From: Mesostigma viride
Lineage: Eukaryota; Streptophyta; Mesostigmatophyceae; Mesostigmatales; Mesostigmataceae
Length of the DNA: 64,000 bases
Reading direction: 5' to 3'
NCBI GenBank assembly: GCA_009746045.1
Contig: RPFO01000165.1
Location: forward strand, 1,224,046-1,288,045
Part shown: positions 1 to 9,642 of the stretch, one piece after another
How positions within the stretch are numbered: the first letter of the stretch is position 1
Layout of the letters: every line of letters begins with the position of its first letter
Program-made: the position numbers and the translations under genes
The notes under the pieces: model-generated
Database searches by the model: none
What the model was told of the DNA's origin: nothing
The model's input: only the letters and a program-made list of their open reading frames with translations

Positions 1-488
1 GTCATGGAAGGTGGGGGTGAGGGACACATCATCATCGTCAGTACCGTTAGTCATGTCATGGCGCAGCCACACTGGCAGCAACCTACCAGCCCCTGCCAGG
101 ATGGCGTTGTGGAGACGCTCCAGGTCCCTCACCAGATGTGCCCTGTCGCCCTGGACCCTCCTCCCTGCAAGGAGGGCCTGCAGGATAGGCCACAGGTTGT
201 TGCAGAGAGCGAGGGTGGGCACCTGAAGGTTGGGCAGGCCCAGCAAGTGCGTGATGATGGCACAAACTAGGCTGCCCGCCTCAGCTATGTGGAGCTGCTG
301 TGTCCTGTCCGCCAGCCCCCCGCAAAAGGAGGTGGTGGCGGTCTGGATGGCCCTCCACACTTGCTCATCCTGCAGGCATATCATATCGTCCCCTGACAGG
401 GGACCCTCCACAACCTCAGGCTGATCAGGCCCCTGCGCCCGTTCTGCCTGCATGGGTGGGACCCATGGGCCCGCCTTCCACGGCCAGG
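1..488 (-). pseudogene. Element E ORF1, distal part (split by Z)
   Basis: Read on the minus strand this matches the plus-strand ORF1 of element F (about 52850-53250). Shared signatures include WRAIQ, AEAGSLVCAIITH, LGLPNLQ, GRRVQG and HNAIL. It is a gag-like ORF1 of an LTR retroelement; its function is not known from any motif I recognise. It joins the part at 14560-15416 across element Z, whose 5-bp duplication CCCTT lies at 489-493 and 14555-14559. A one-base shift in the G run near 322 breaks the frame. The element continues beyond the left edge. Confidence 0.75.
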
Positions 489-493
489 CCCTT

Positions 494-1065
494 TGTTACG
501 TCGCGTAACAATTCGTTGTAGTTACGGACGTAAATTAGGTCCTTGGCCTCGGTTGTTCCTAGGTTACGTGCAGTTCTAGTTTGGACATGATTGTCCCCGT
601 AACAGTACTGTGGTATAGTGGGTGCCTTTGGGCGCCGCGCCGCGTACTATATTAGTGATCCTTATCCTTTTGTAGAATGTAGTGGACAGGCGTGCATCTG
701 TGCACCTGCTTGTGTTTCTGTGTTTCTGCAGGCGAGGGCCAGGTCGGCCCGAGCCTGTTGGACCGTTGGTGACCATTTATGCACGTTCCACTCCTTGTGT
801 GGTCACTCGGCGTGTGTTAAGTGAATTGACACATTTAGGCTTGGGTCACGGCAGTGTAGTTGTGTTTCCTTCCTCTATTCCTGGAGTAAACGGGTTTTGG
901 TAAATGGTTGTATGGCGTATTATAGCAACACTTACGTTAATGCATTGAGATCAGCTCCGTCACGTTCGTCTTTCGCCAGAGGGTTAAGTAGAGGAGGCCT
1001 GACCAGTTTAGGTAGTATCAGGCCCATTAGAGGTAGAGGTGGAGGTAGATATCCGCGGCGTAACA
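494..1065 (+). repeat. Z 5' LTR
   Basis: 572 bp, TGTTACGTCGCG... to ...GCGGCGTAACA, matching 13983-14554 except for one base. A weak TATA-like ACTATATTAG near 644-653 could be the promoter. The 3' part is rich in GGTAGAGG-type purine repeats. An open frame from 897 runs out of the LTR into the leader (to 1271) and would encode an Arg/Gly-rich peptide, but nothing else supports it as a gene. Confidence 0.95.
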
Positions 1066-1598
1066 ATGGTTCCGGAGGAACTTCAGTAGGTAGTGAACGA
1101 GACGACTATCCCTTGCCACATACACCTTTTCAAGACCCCTTCCGCGTCCAGGAACAAGAAGTCGACACTTCCTTGATAGGTAATGGGCGGGTCGCCTTCA
1201 AGCTAGGAGCGTCGTGCTGCCCGTTTCGGGACACGCTTTACCTAGAAGCTAGACCTGCTCACAGCGGATAAATCCTTTCGTAGTTAGCCTGTCCTTCGCC
1301 TTGTTTTCCTGCTTACGGTTGTTTCCTGCCTTAGATCGGGGAGTATTACTGTTCGGAGACGATTAGCGTCGCCGTACCTACACCTTTTTCCTTGTGCTGC
1401 TGCTTTATTAGACGGCCGCACCCGCAGAGTTACGGGGCGCTGTGTTAGGACGAGCGCTGGGATATCCGGCCGCTGACTTAGGACGAGAGCTGGAAACTCC
1501 CGCCCTCCTTCTTCTTTCGGTGATCCAGATCGTCAAGCTAAGTCGCCTACCCCTACCTCGTCTAGCTTGACATCACAAGACACGCCAGGTGAGTTATC
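1066..1598 (+). other. Z 5' leader
   Basis: About 530 bp between LTR and the first supported ORF, without a convincing gene. It ends with a strong splice-donor consensus CAG|GTGAGT (1586-1594) just before the ATG at 1599. Confidence 0.5.
1067..1084 (+). other. Z primer binding site (putative)
   Basis: TGGTTCCGGAGGAACTTC starts one base after the 5' LTR, where the tRNA 3' end (complement of TGG) should pair. The stretch also contains the self-complementary GTTCC-GGA-GGAAC. The tRNA is not identified. Confidence 0.5.
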
Positions 1599-2014
1599 AT
1601 GAGTCAACGTCGTGTTTTTACTGCGCCTTCCCATTCATCTAGTGATAATAGTTTAGCTAAGTATTACGTGGTTATTACCCCTCAATGGTCAGCCATTTTC
1701 CTCTCTTGGTCAGATGCTAGGAAGATAGTGCAAAACCGTACATATAATGTAATTAGGTATAAGAAATTTGTTACCTTCGAGGAAGCTCAACAATTCCTTA
1801 TAGACCATAGCGTATCAGATCTAGGCCTACACGTACGTTCTACTCCTCATGGTCGCCCTCCTGTAGAAGCTCTAGATTTTGCTACCCCTCCTTCGTCTCC
1901 CCCTAAGAGGGCTGCATCCTCTTCTAGCTTAGATACTCCTCTCACCTTGGAATTCGGTTCCCTATCCATTACTGTTGTTAAAAAGGATTGATTTTAATTT
2001 TGTTCCTGCTGCAG
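1589..2014 (+). other. Candidate optional intron enclosing the Z leader ORF
   Basis: The donor is CAG|GTGAGT with GT at 1589-1590. The acceptor TTGTTCCTGCTGCAG ends at 2014. The 426-bp interval contains exactly the hybrid-binding-domain ORF (1599-1991) and nothing else. Splicing would bring the gag ATG (2085) closer to the cap; unspliced RNA would express the small ORF. The splice signals are seen, use of them is inferred. Confidence 0.45.
1599..1991 (+). CDS. Small ORF with RNase H1 N-terminal / viroplasmin-like hybrid-binding domain
   Basis: 130 residues from a clear ATG. Residues about 20-70 carry the signature of the RNase H1 N-terminal RNA/DNA-hybrid-binding fold, also found in the caulimovirus inclusion-body protein: a YYVV strand, a SWSDARKIV helix, then YKKF and EEAQQFL. 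The remainder (about 80-130) is Pro/Ser-rich and probably disordered. Known domains of this type bind RNA-DNA hybrids or dsRNA, so a role in reverse transcription or translation of the element is plausible. It lies between the 5' LTR and gag, in the gag frame but separated by stops, and inside a candidate intron. Codon use is T-rich like gag and pol, so it is not obviously a recent acquisition. Domain identity rests on motif recognition only. Confidence 0.75.
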   Translation: MSQRRVFTAPSHSSSDNSLAKYYVVITPQWSAIFLSWSDARKIVQNRTYNVIRYKKFVTFEEAQQFLIDHSVSDLGLHVRSTPHGRPPVEALDFATPPSSPPKRAASSSSLDTPLTLEFGSLSITVVKKD

Positions 2015-2084
2015 ACCTTCAAGGTTTTTCCTTTTTCTTTTGTTGCTTTCTTCTTTTGATTCCTATTCCTTTACGTAATTAAAG

Positions 2085-3815
2085 ATGGATCCAGTGGGTG
2101 GAGATATGTCGCCTATACCTACCAATAATAATAATAATAATACTACTAATAACATTAACAATAACAATACTCGTGGTAACCGACGGGACTCCTTGGAAAC
2201 GGTACACCATCTCACTCCTCAAGGTATTCTGCGTACCTCACCGCCTTCTCCTGCTGCTGGTGGTCGCCGTCGTCCCTCAATTACCCCACCTACCTATGAA
2301 CAACGTATTTCCCAAGTCAGATTTAGTGAGGAACCTTCTTTCGTTGTGAACCAGGCCCCTGCCCCTTCTGCAACCTTGGCTCACCCCTCCAGCAGGTCCT
2401 CACACACTAACAATGCTCCTAGGCCTCCTTCCCACCCTGTGCCTTCAATGCCTGCTATTAACACGGGTCGTACCTCGGCCCCTGTCGGCCCTTCTGGGCG
2501 CCCTAGTGCAGTCCCCTTTTTCCCACCTGCTTCCTGGTCCTACCCTGAGACGGCCTATGAGGCTGCCCAGGTTCCTACCCGTGTGGCTGATTTAGAAGTT
2601 AATAATGATTTCAGTACCATGCCCCTAGATGATAGGAATTATGATCATTTTGCCTATTCCTCTCTTCGTGAGCAATATACTGTCCCCTTCTCCTATGGGC
2701 ACCATCCGGAAACGGTGGCTCCCTCCAGACCCCTACCCAAGACTTTTCCTATCCCTTCCTTCTATCCCGCTTATGTAGCAGTGGAAGATAGTGGCCCTAT
2801 GGGAAAAACTGATTCTTCTAATCCCCCTAAGCCTCCTGCTCTTCCCCTCTTTGCCAACCTTCCTAAGCTGGATGTCAAGTCTACCCCTCAACAGTTTTTC
2901 ACCTTCATTATGTTGCTCACCCAGAACACAGAGTCCTGGCAGAACCACAATAGGTGGCGCCTCTCTGATGCTGTACTAGTTCCTCATTATCTTACTACCT
3001 GCATTACTCCTGAACTTGCTAACCTCATCCAGTGTGAGTCTCTTGCCTCTCATGCCTACCCAAACTCTGTAGCAGAATTGTTCAAGCGTTTAGAGAACCA
3101 TTTAGTCCCTCCCGATGCAGATTGGCAGGATAGATTATCCTTTGGCACCTTGCAGCAGGGTACCAAGTCCTTCAAAGAATATATGAAAGAGTTTGATGCT
3201 CAGATGGTACGAATTAGGGATTTGTCGGGTGCAGAAGTACGTGCTCGCTTCCTTCAGGGCCTCAGTAGACCCTTATTGCGTGAAGTCAAGCGCCAGTTCT
3301 CTGCCTACCGTTTTACTGACCTGCCCCTCAAGCATGTGCGCCAGCATCTTTTACGTGTAGCAGATTTCTTCTCCACGCCTTCTCTTCCTACCCGTTCCCG
3401 TATTAATAATATTATCCTTACCCCTGAGGAGGAGAACTCCTATGTAGAAGAATTAGATATCTGTGTGACTGACCTTTCAGCTCTGGATGTCTCTCATATT
3501 ACCTGCTATCATTGTAAGGAAGTAGGTCATCTTAAACGTGAGTGCCCCAAGTTCCTTTCGGGTGCTCCCCCTCATCCCGACGCTCGCCCTCCTCGTACCC
3601 CTCAGCGTGCTCCTATTCGTCCCACTTCAGGACACATTCCTTCAGCTACCCCTAGTAGGCTGAATGCTGTGCAGACAGGATCCCCAGGGTTCCCCTATGA
3701 TAATCAGGCTCCCGCACCCTCTTCAATCCCTCGTGACCCTCCAGCAGTGGCTTTTCCGCCAGGGTCTTCTTCGGGGTTCGTTCCTATGGATTTGGGGGGG
3801 GAGGGGAAACAGTAG
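2085..3815 (+). CDS. gag: Z gag polyprotein
   Basis: 576 residues from ATG. The first 250 or so are low complexity, with an Asn run (residues 14-28) and Pro/Ser-rich sequence. A retrotransposon capsid domain follows (about 255-440, from FANLPKLDV to LLRVADFF). A CCHC zinc knuckle CYHCKEVGHLKREC is at about 474-487, and the tail is Pro-rich. The capsid would package the RNA and the knuckle would bind it. The frame ends with TAG just after the run GGGGGGGGAGGGG (3794-3806), where a -1 shift would enter the pol frame. No disabling change is seen. Confidence 0.9.
   Translation: MDPVGGDMSPIPTNNNNNNTTNNINNNNTRGNRRDSLETVHHLTPQGILRTSPPSPAAGGRRRPSITPPTYEQRISQVRFSEEPSFVVNQAPAPSATLAHPSSRSSHTNNAPRPPSHPVPSMPAINTGRTSAPVGPSGRPSAVPFFPPASWSYPETAYEAAQVPTRVADLEVNNDFSTMPLDDRNYDHFAYSSLREQYTVPFSYGHHPETVAPSRPLPKTFPIPSFYPAYVAVEDSGPMGKTDSSNPPKPPALPLFANLPKLDVKSTPQQFFTFIMLLTQNTESWQNHNRWRLSDAVLVPHYLTTCITPELANLIQCESLASHAYPNSVAELFKRLENHLVPPDADWQDRLSFGTLQQGTKSFKEYMKEFDAQMVRIRDLSGAEVRARFLQGLSRPLLREVKRQFSAYRFTDLPLKHVRQHLLRVADFFSTPSLPTRSRINNIILTPEEENSYVEELDICVTDLSALDVSHITCYHCKEVGHLKRECPKFLSGAPPHPDARPPRTPQRAPIRPTSGHIPSATPSRLNAVQTGSPGFPYDNQAPAPSSIPRDPPAVAFPPGSSSGFVPMDLGGEGKQ
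3794..3815 (+). promoter_or_regulatory. Gag-pol -1 frameshift site; also PPT-like
   Basis: In the gag frame the codons are TTG GGG GGG GAG GGG, giving the heptamer G GGG GGG followed by a gag stop at 3813-3815. The pol frame (-1) is open across this point. The G8-A-G4 string is nearly the same as the element's 3' polypurine tract, so the site may have two roles. No stem-loop or pseudoknot was worked out. Confidence 0.55.
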
Positions 3816-6375
3816 GCCTGTCAGCCGGGGGTAACCTGGACAGGTCCTTAGATAGTACCCCAGATATTAATTTTTGCTTGCCTGTTTTTATAACCTCTGT
3901 AGGAGCTGAATCATCCCTACCACTACGTGTGCGTCCTCTTATGTTCTTGAATGGTGGTTTAACCGTCCCTCACACTGTTGTAGACCCCTTCTTGCATGCT
4001 GATGAACTCTTGAATGTCTCTGTGTTGGTAGATAGCGGTGCGGCTAGCTCCTTTGTGAGCGAGGCCCTAGTTAGACGTTTAGGACTAGTCCCTACCCCTC
4101 ACACCAAACCCGTTACTGTTCATTATGCTGATGGTCGCACCAGTCATTCCCCGGGTACGGTGTCCCTTCCCATGGTTATACAAGGACGTACTGTCAACCT
4201 GACGGCCACTATAGGCCCTATCACTACCGCTGATGTATTACTAGGATTAGATTGGCACCAGGATAATAAGATTACTATTAATTATGATACCATGGTCATT
4301 TGGTTTCCAGATAGCTCTTACTGGGTACCTGAACGTCATTATAGATTGGAAAATTTATCCTTGGTAGATATTACTCCTCCTACACCTGTTGATCCTCCTG
4401 TAAGACCTATACCTGAAGTAATAATGTCAAATGACGAATTACGTTCTGAATTAAAGCAAAATGGATACCTATTATGTATGTTCCTTCAGTTAGAAGTACA
4501 ACAGATACCTAGCACTAACAATAGTGTGGATATAGATGTAAATACAGTGGATACAATAGGAGTAGGATTTACTGAAAATGAAATAGTAAGATACATGGCT
4601 GTGATAGATTCCTCAAAAGTATTTGAAGAAAAGACTCCTTCTTATCCTCCTCCTCGTTCTGTTTTACACCGTGTAGTTATCAAGGACGGTGCAGTTCCTA
4701 CGCACTCTCCGATGTATAGAATGGGCCCTACCGAGTTAAAGGAACTAAAACAGATTTTAGTGTCATTATTAGAAGCAGGATTGATAGAGCCTAGTAACTC
4801 CCCCTACTCAGCTGGTGTCCTGTTAGTTCCTAAGCCAAATGGCAAGTTTCGCCTAGTTACTGATTATAGGAAGTTGAATGATATTACTGTGAAATCTAAA
4901 TACCCTCTACCTCGTATTGACGATATATTTAATAAGGTTAAAGGTTCCACTTGTTTCACAGTACTGGATTGTGCGGATGGTTTTTGGCAGTTGCGGATAG
5001 CTCCTGAGGATTGCCATAAAACCGCCTTTGCTACCCCTTTTGGTCATTACCAGTTTAGAGTAGCGGCTATGGGACTCTGTAACTCGCCTGCCTCTTTTCA
5101 AATGTTAATGAATGAAGTGCTTAGACCTGTTATGGGAAATTCTCATCTTCCTCAGGTGTCCTCTGATCTAAAGGATCCCTCCTTCTCCTCTGTTTCTTTA
5201 TCTGAGCATGACCGTTCTTGTGCTCAAGCTTACTTAGATGATATTCTTATTTACTCTCCTGATTTTGAAACGCACCTACGTGATTTAAAGAAAGTATTAG
5301 AAATAATGGCTGAAAATTCTTTGTGGGCGCGCCGTGCTAAAGTGCGTTCGGGTAGGAGTGTCCCATTTTTAGGGCACGTTCTGTCAGATGCCGGGGTCGC
5401 TACCGACCCGGATAAAACTAAGTCAATTCAGGAATGGCCTACTCCTACCGACGTTAAAGGTGTACGTAGTTTCCTAGGAATTGCTTCTTACTATAGGCGT
5501 TTTATCCCGCGTTTCGCCACTATAGCAGCCCCTATTAATCATTTATTAAAGAAGGATATCCCCTTTGTTTGGAGTAGTGAGTGTCAGTCTGCTTTTCAGT
5601 GCCTAAAATCCCTACTCCTTTCCCCTCCTGTACTCATCCTACCGGATACTACTAAACCCTTTGTTGTGGCTACAGATGCTAGTAAAGTAGCTATAGGTGG
5701 TGTCCTTCTCCAGGATCAGGGTCAGGGCTTACAGCCAATTGAATATATCTCTAGGACAATGCTCCCTGCGGAGCGTAACTATCCCGTCCACCAGCAGGAA
5801 CTCTTAGCGGTGGTGTATTGTTGCCACGCGTGGCAGCACTTCCTTAAAGGTGCTCAATTTGATGTCTGCCTGAATGAACCCTGTGAGCTAGATCCTTATA
5901 GGTTAGTTATCCAAACGGATCATCGTCCCCTTACCCATCTTCTCTCCCAACCCAACCTTACCCCTCGGCAAGCGCGCTGGATGGAATTTTTAGCACAGTT
6001 TTCCCCTTTTAAACTTCAGTATGTCAAGGGTGTAGATAACATAGTACCAGATGCACTCTCTCGTCGTGCAGACTATTCCTTCTTCGAGGACCTTGATGTT
6101 CTCAATATTACTCTAGTTCCTACTACTATGGGTGTAACCCCTTATGGTGAACTACCTGATGATGATTCCTATGCCTACCTCTTTCATACAGCTGTTCGCA
6201 TGCCTGATCTCCTTTCTCACGTAGGACTCTCTCTCCCGTGTGAGGCCCTTCCTGTGGCCTCGGTGGGGGGGGAGGGGAACAATAAAATTTCTATACCGCT
6301 TAGCCATATAGCGACTAGGTCAGGAAAGTCTTATGAAAACGTAGTCCCCCTAGGACCTCCCCTTCTCTTCGGCAA
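3800..6375 (+). CDS. pol: Z pol, first part: protease, reverse transcriptase, RNase H (interrupted)
   Basis: The frame is open from the -1 shift site; no ATG is needed. The protease shows VLVDSGAASSFVSEALV (catalytic Asp near 4031) and VLLGLDWH. RT starts near 4660 with FRLVTDYRKLND, then LDCADGFWQL and the catalytic YLDDILIYS (about 5230-5256). Around 25 extra residues precede YLDD compared with usual Ty3 RTs. RNase H follows with TDASKVAIGGVLLQ, HQQELLAV, TDHRPLTHLL and PDALSRR (to about 6070). A CACTA-like element inserted after 6375. If that element and one AA duplication copy are left out, the frame runs directly into the integrase part, so pol was intact before the insertion. The frame reads on into the transposon to a stop at 6451. 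Confidence 0.92.
6264..6280 (+). promoter_or_regulatory. Central polypurine tract candidate in Z pol
   Basis: TGGGGGGGGAGGGGAAC repeats the string at the gag-pol junction and resembles the 3' PPT TGGGGGGGGAGG. It lies between RNase H and integrase coding sequence, where a central second-strand primer site would be useful. Confidence 0.5.
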
Positions 6376-6389
6376 CACTAGGAACTCGG

Positions 6390-6690
6390 GGGTGGTAAAT
6401 TTACCACTTTTTATCACTTTTTACCACCTTTTTACCACCTCGAGGTGGTAAAAGAGGTCTAAGGGTGGTAAAAAGTGATAAAAAGTGATAAAAAGTGATA
6501 AAAAGTGATAAAAAGTGGTAAAAAAGTGGGTATATTTTACCACTTTTTACCACTTTGTGGTAAAAAGTGGTAAAGTGGTGGTAAAAGGCTTGTGCAAGTG
6601 GTAAAAAGTGATAAAAAGTGGTAAAACCGAAGAAGTGATAAAAAGTGGTAAAAAATACCACATGAGCATGCACACAAGTGGTAAAAACAC
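6390..6690. repeat. Left subterminal repeat array
   Basis: More than ten copies of GGTAAAAAGTG / GATAAAAAGTG, a few in inverted orientation. Such arrays are the usual transposase binding sites of CACTA elements. Confidence 0.75.
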
Positions 6691-9189
6691 AAGTGCTAAA
6701 CCGACAAAAATGTCAGGCGCAAAACGACAAGAAAAGCATCTTTATTCATTCAATCATCAAAATATTGGCATGGTTGTCAGGTGAACCTGCTACATATGGT
6801 GTTTGTCAACCGTAGGAGACTTCTTGCGCCTGCGCCTGCCCCAACAGTATACCACGAGAAAAATCATGAGCTTTATTTCATTAAGTCATTAATGTGAAAA
6901 AAAACTCAGCACCACTAAGGTGCATTATAGGGTTATCATACAATATAGCCAATGTACCATCAAAGCCGCGAGCCACGAGGTAGCCATGGCTGACAGCGGA
7001 GATCATAACTTTCTCGTTTGGGCACCGAAATCGGCTGTGAACATCACAATCGCTTCGTCTTTCTAAGACGCACACGCTGATATAATTTTCCGAAGCTATT
7101 GCGCAATATGTGATGAGCAAACGCTCCTCGACACAGGCAGCCTGGCGGCTGCGCTAAGCCCTGAAAATACGTCTGCAGCTCCGGCTGCAGCCTCGCCCTC
7201 AGGTCCGGAAGGCAGTGGTGACACTAGTCGGGCACTGGTGGTCGCCCAGAGCCCTCATTTGATGCCCAGCACGTTGAACGCGTTGTGTCGGCACAGCGAC
7301 CCCCCCTGCATTCAAACAAAGGCACACCGATAACCAAGAAATGACTATGCAAATGTGTAGCCTTGTTCATTGAAATTATGGCTGGCTTACGCAAAGAGCG
7401 ATTGTAAGATGACCTATACAGTGGGGCCGGAAACAGGTTGCTTGATGAGGACGTTAATCGGGCTTCGCTGGCCGGGAGTGTCTAGTGGTGAGAACCATTG
7501 CAGCGATCGCTTTCCCACCATTTACGAGGAAATAACCGCAAATGAAAAACCACTGAAACGGTCTAGCTAGTCAGTCATTACATTAGCCATATGCCATGCA
7601 TGTTTCCAAACGTCCAAGAACTGCACACGGTGCAAATGCAAAAATCCGGAGGACACGACTTCATTGCTTCATATTTGTATGCAGAAGAATAAATAAGTGA
7701 CATGCATTAAGGGCCCGCCTGCATAAAGGGCCTGCAGTCTGATTCGGGCCCAACGGCAGCACCGCCATAGAAGATAAGGGCCGGCAGTCTGATTCGGGCC
7801 CAACGGCAGCACCGCCATAGAAGATAAGGGCCCGCAGTCTGATGCGGGCCCCACGGCACCACCGCCATAGCAGAACTCGAAGGGGTCGTGGTGCGCGTGA
7901 AAGGTAATGTATGCCCTTTGTCGGTAGGTACCGTTGGGGTCAAATTGGGTGCCCCCAAAATCGGGCCGACGCGTCAAAAGACTGAGGCCGTCGATGAGTG
8001 CCATCGTGCGGCTTGGGTAACTTCTGTTGGAAAACTTCAGGTAAGTTAACTTAATGCAAACCACTGGTCGCCCGCGTCGGGAACCGGCCCAACGGCTCTC
8101 CCGCAAAAAATTACGCGGCATACTGCATAAGTCGTCGGATCGTTACATTTCGACGGTCAAGATTTCATGATGAGGTTTGCGTTCAATTTGCCGCAGTTTG
8201 CAACCCAGAGAAAGTAGTCGTTGGACTCGTTGCCCACGATGAAACACAAACAAGCAAGCTGTTTCCGGCCCCACCGTCTAGGTCATCTAGTCGCTCTTCA
8301 CGTCAGCCGGCCATTATTTCGCATGTAAGGCTACACATTTCCATCTCCATTCATATTCATAATCCTGCACGGCTCGACAGCGCGGACAAGATAACGGCAG
8401 GCTCGAGCTACCATGGTCCGGATTCTCCCGATTTCTGACCTGCGCTGGTTGTCTCCTTGATATTGGCAAAACTCTCCGGTAAGAGGTTTTTCGCAGTTTG
8501 GCTGTTTCGAAACGTTACTTAAGTGAGATGCCTTCGGATCAGGAGACTCACACAGCCGCGACATCATGCCAAAGGTCCTATGTTCGATCGCTTGCTGGTA
8601 GCTTCTGAGCTTTCTTATTTTCTCTGTTCCGCGGAATCTCAGATTTGGGCCGCTAGCGTTTTCACGTTTGTTGCTTTCTGATCCGACGACAACGTTGTGG
8701 CTTGCTCGTGTGACATCTGGCGCATGGTGTGATTCATGTGTATGGGCTGCTTTGCCATAAGAGTGAGTGTTGGGTCTTAAATCGTATTCTACACATTTGC
8801 TGCATGGACCGTTAGGTGCTGGCGAGCTCTTCCTTGTAGAATTGTGATGTCTATGTCAAGGATCTGATATCTTTTTGTTCTCTTGCATATTGTGTCGCGG
8901 CTTGCTTGGATTCTTGCAGGCACCACGGGAATGAAATGGGAGCGGTCAGCATGATGCCCTAGCAAGCGACCAGCTTCGTTAACCACTAGCTGCCATCGTA
9001 TAAGATGAAAGGCAATGACGGATGTGTCATAAAGCCATAACAGTGTTGTATAGATGATTCATTAAATGATCAATGGTTACAATTTCAGAAGTCTCTGAAT
9101 GGCTAGTATGAATCGATAGGTTCTTGACGGCTATAAACATTTATTATTTAAACATTTTAATGAAGCGATTTTGATTGCCCTGATTTGAC
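6691..9189. other. Interior of the CACTA-like element, no gene recognised
   Basis: No ORF shows a transposase or other known motif; the longest (7669-8121, minus, 150 codons) overlaps a tandem repeat and is not convincing. The source of this DNA is unknown. Confidence 0.4.
7734..7883. repeat. 50-bp tandem repeat, three copies
   Basis: Copies begin GCAGTCTGAT at 7734, 7784 and 7834. The first two are nearly identical and the third differs at several bases. Confidence 0.85.
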
Positions 9190-9320
9190 CAGTGCTGTTG
9201 ATTCACGTCCTGTTTTTTGAGATATTTCTCACGTTTTCTCCTTTTCTCACCTTTTTTGGGTCATCTCACCCGGGTGAGAAACGTGTTTTCTCACCCATTC
9301 TCAAAGCCGAGTTCCTAGTG
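9190..9320. repeat. Internal second terminus of a related CACTA-like element
   Basis: CCGAGTTCCTAGTG (9307-9320) matches the outer right end of the host transposon. It is preceded not by TTACCAC units but by TTCTCAC/CTCACC units (about 9220-9300). It looks like the right end of a sister element with a different subterminal array, either nested or joined by recombination. Confidence 0.6.
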
Positions 9321-9344
9321 AGATCTATCTGCGTTTTTTCCCTC

Positions 9345-9625
9345 CATATTTTTTACCATTTTTACCACCGATTTTTTCACCTCCATGGTGGTAATTTTTT
9401 ACCACCTGTTTTCACCCTCGTTTTTACCACCTGGTGGTATTTTTTTACCACGATGGCGGTCAGGTGGTAAAATGGAGGTGGTAAAGGCTTTTACCACCCC
9501 CTGTTTTACCACCTTTTACCACCTGTTTTACCCCTTTTTTACCCCTTTTTATCACTTTTTATCACTTTTTACCACTTTTTACCACCGGGTGATATAGATT
9601 TTACCACTTTTTACCACTTATATCA
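9345..9625. repeat. Right subterminal repeat array
   Basis: Repeated TTTTTACCAC / TTTTTATCAC units leading into the right inverted repeat, mirror-oriented to the array at 6390-6690. Confidence 0.75.
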
Positions 9626-9642
9626 CCCCCGAGTTCCTAGTG

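Larger units (their letters stand above)
6376..9642. mobile_element. Non-autonomous CACTA-like (EnSpm/CMC) DNA transposon in Z pol
   Basis: 3,267 bp. Both ends read inward as CACTAGGAACTCGGGGGTG, then G/A-TA, giving inverted repeats of about 22 bp. Dense subterminal repeats of TTTTTACCAC/TTTTTATCAC units lie inside each end in opposite orientation, typical of CACTA elements. The target duplication is AA (6374-6375, 9643-9644). Removing the insert plus one AA restores the pol frame, which supports a 2-bp rather than 3-bp duplication. No transposase-like ORF is seen, so it would need a partner in trans. Confidence 0.82.

Noticed and set aside
897-1271. Arg/Gly-rich ORF from the Z LTR into its leader
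   Set aside because: It crosses the LTR/leader boundary and the primer site, and its 3' LTR counterpart ends differently (14386-14616). No other support.
7669-8121. 150-codon minus ORF as a CACTA transposase remnant
   Set aside because: Overlaps the 50-bp tandem repeat and shows no transposase motif.
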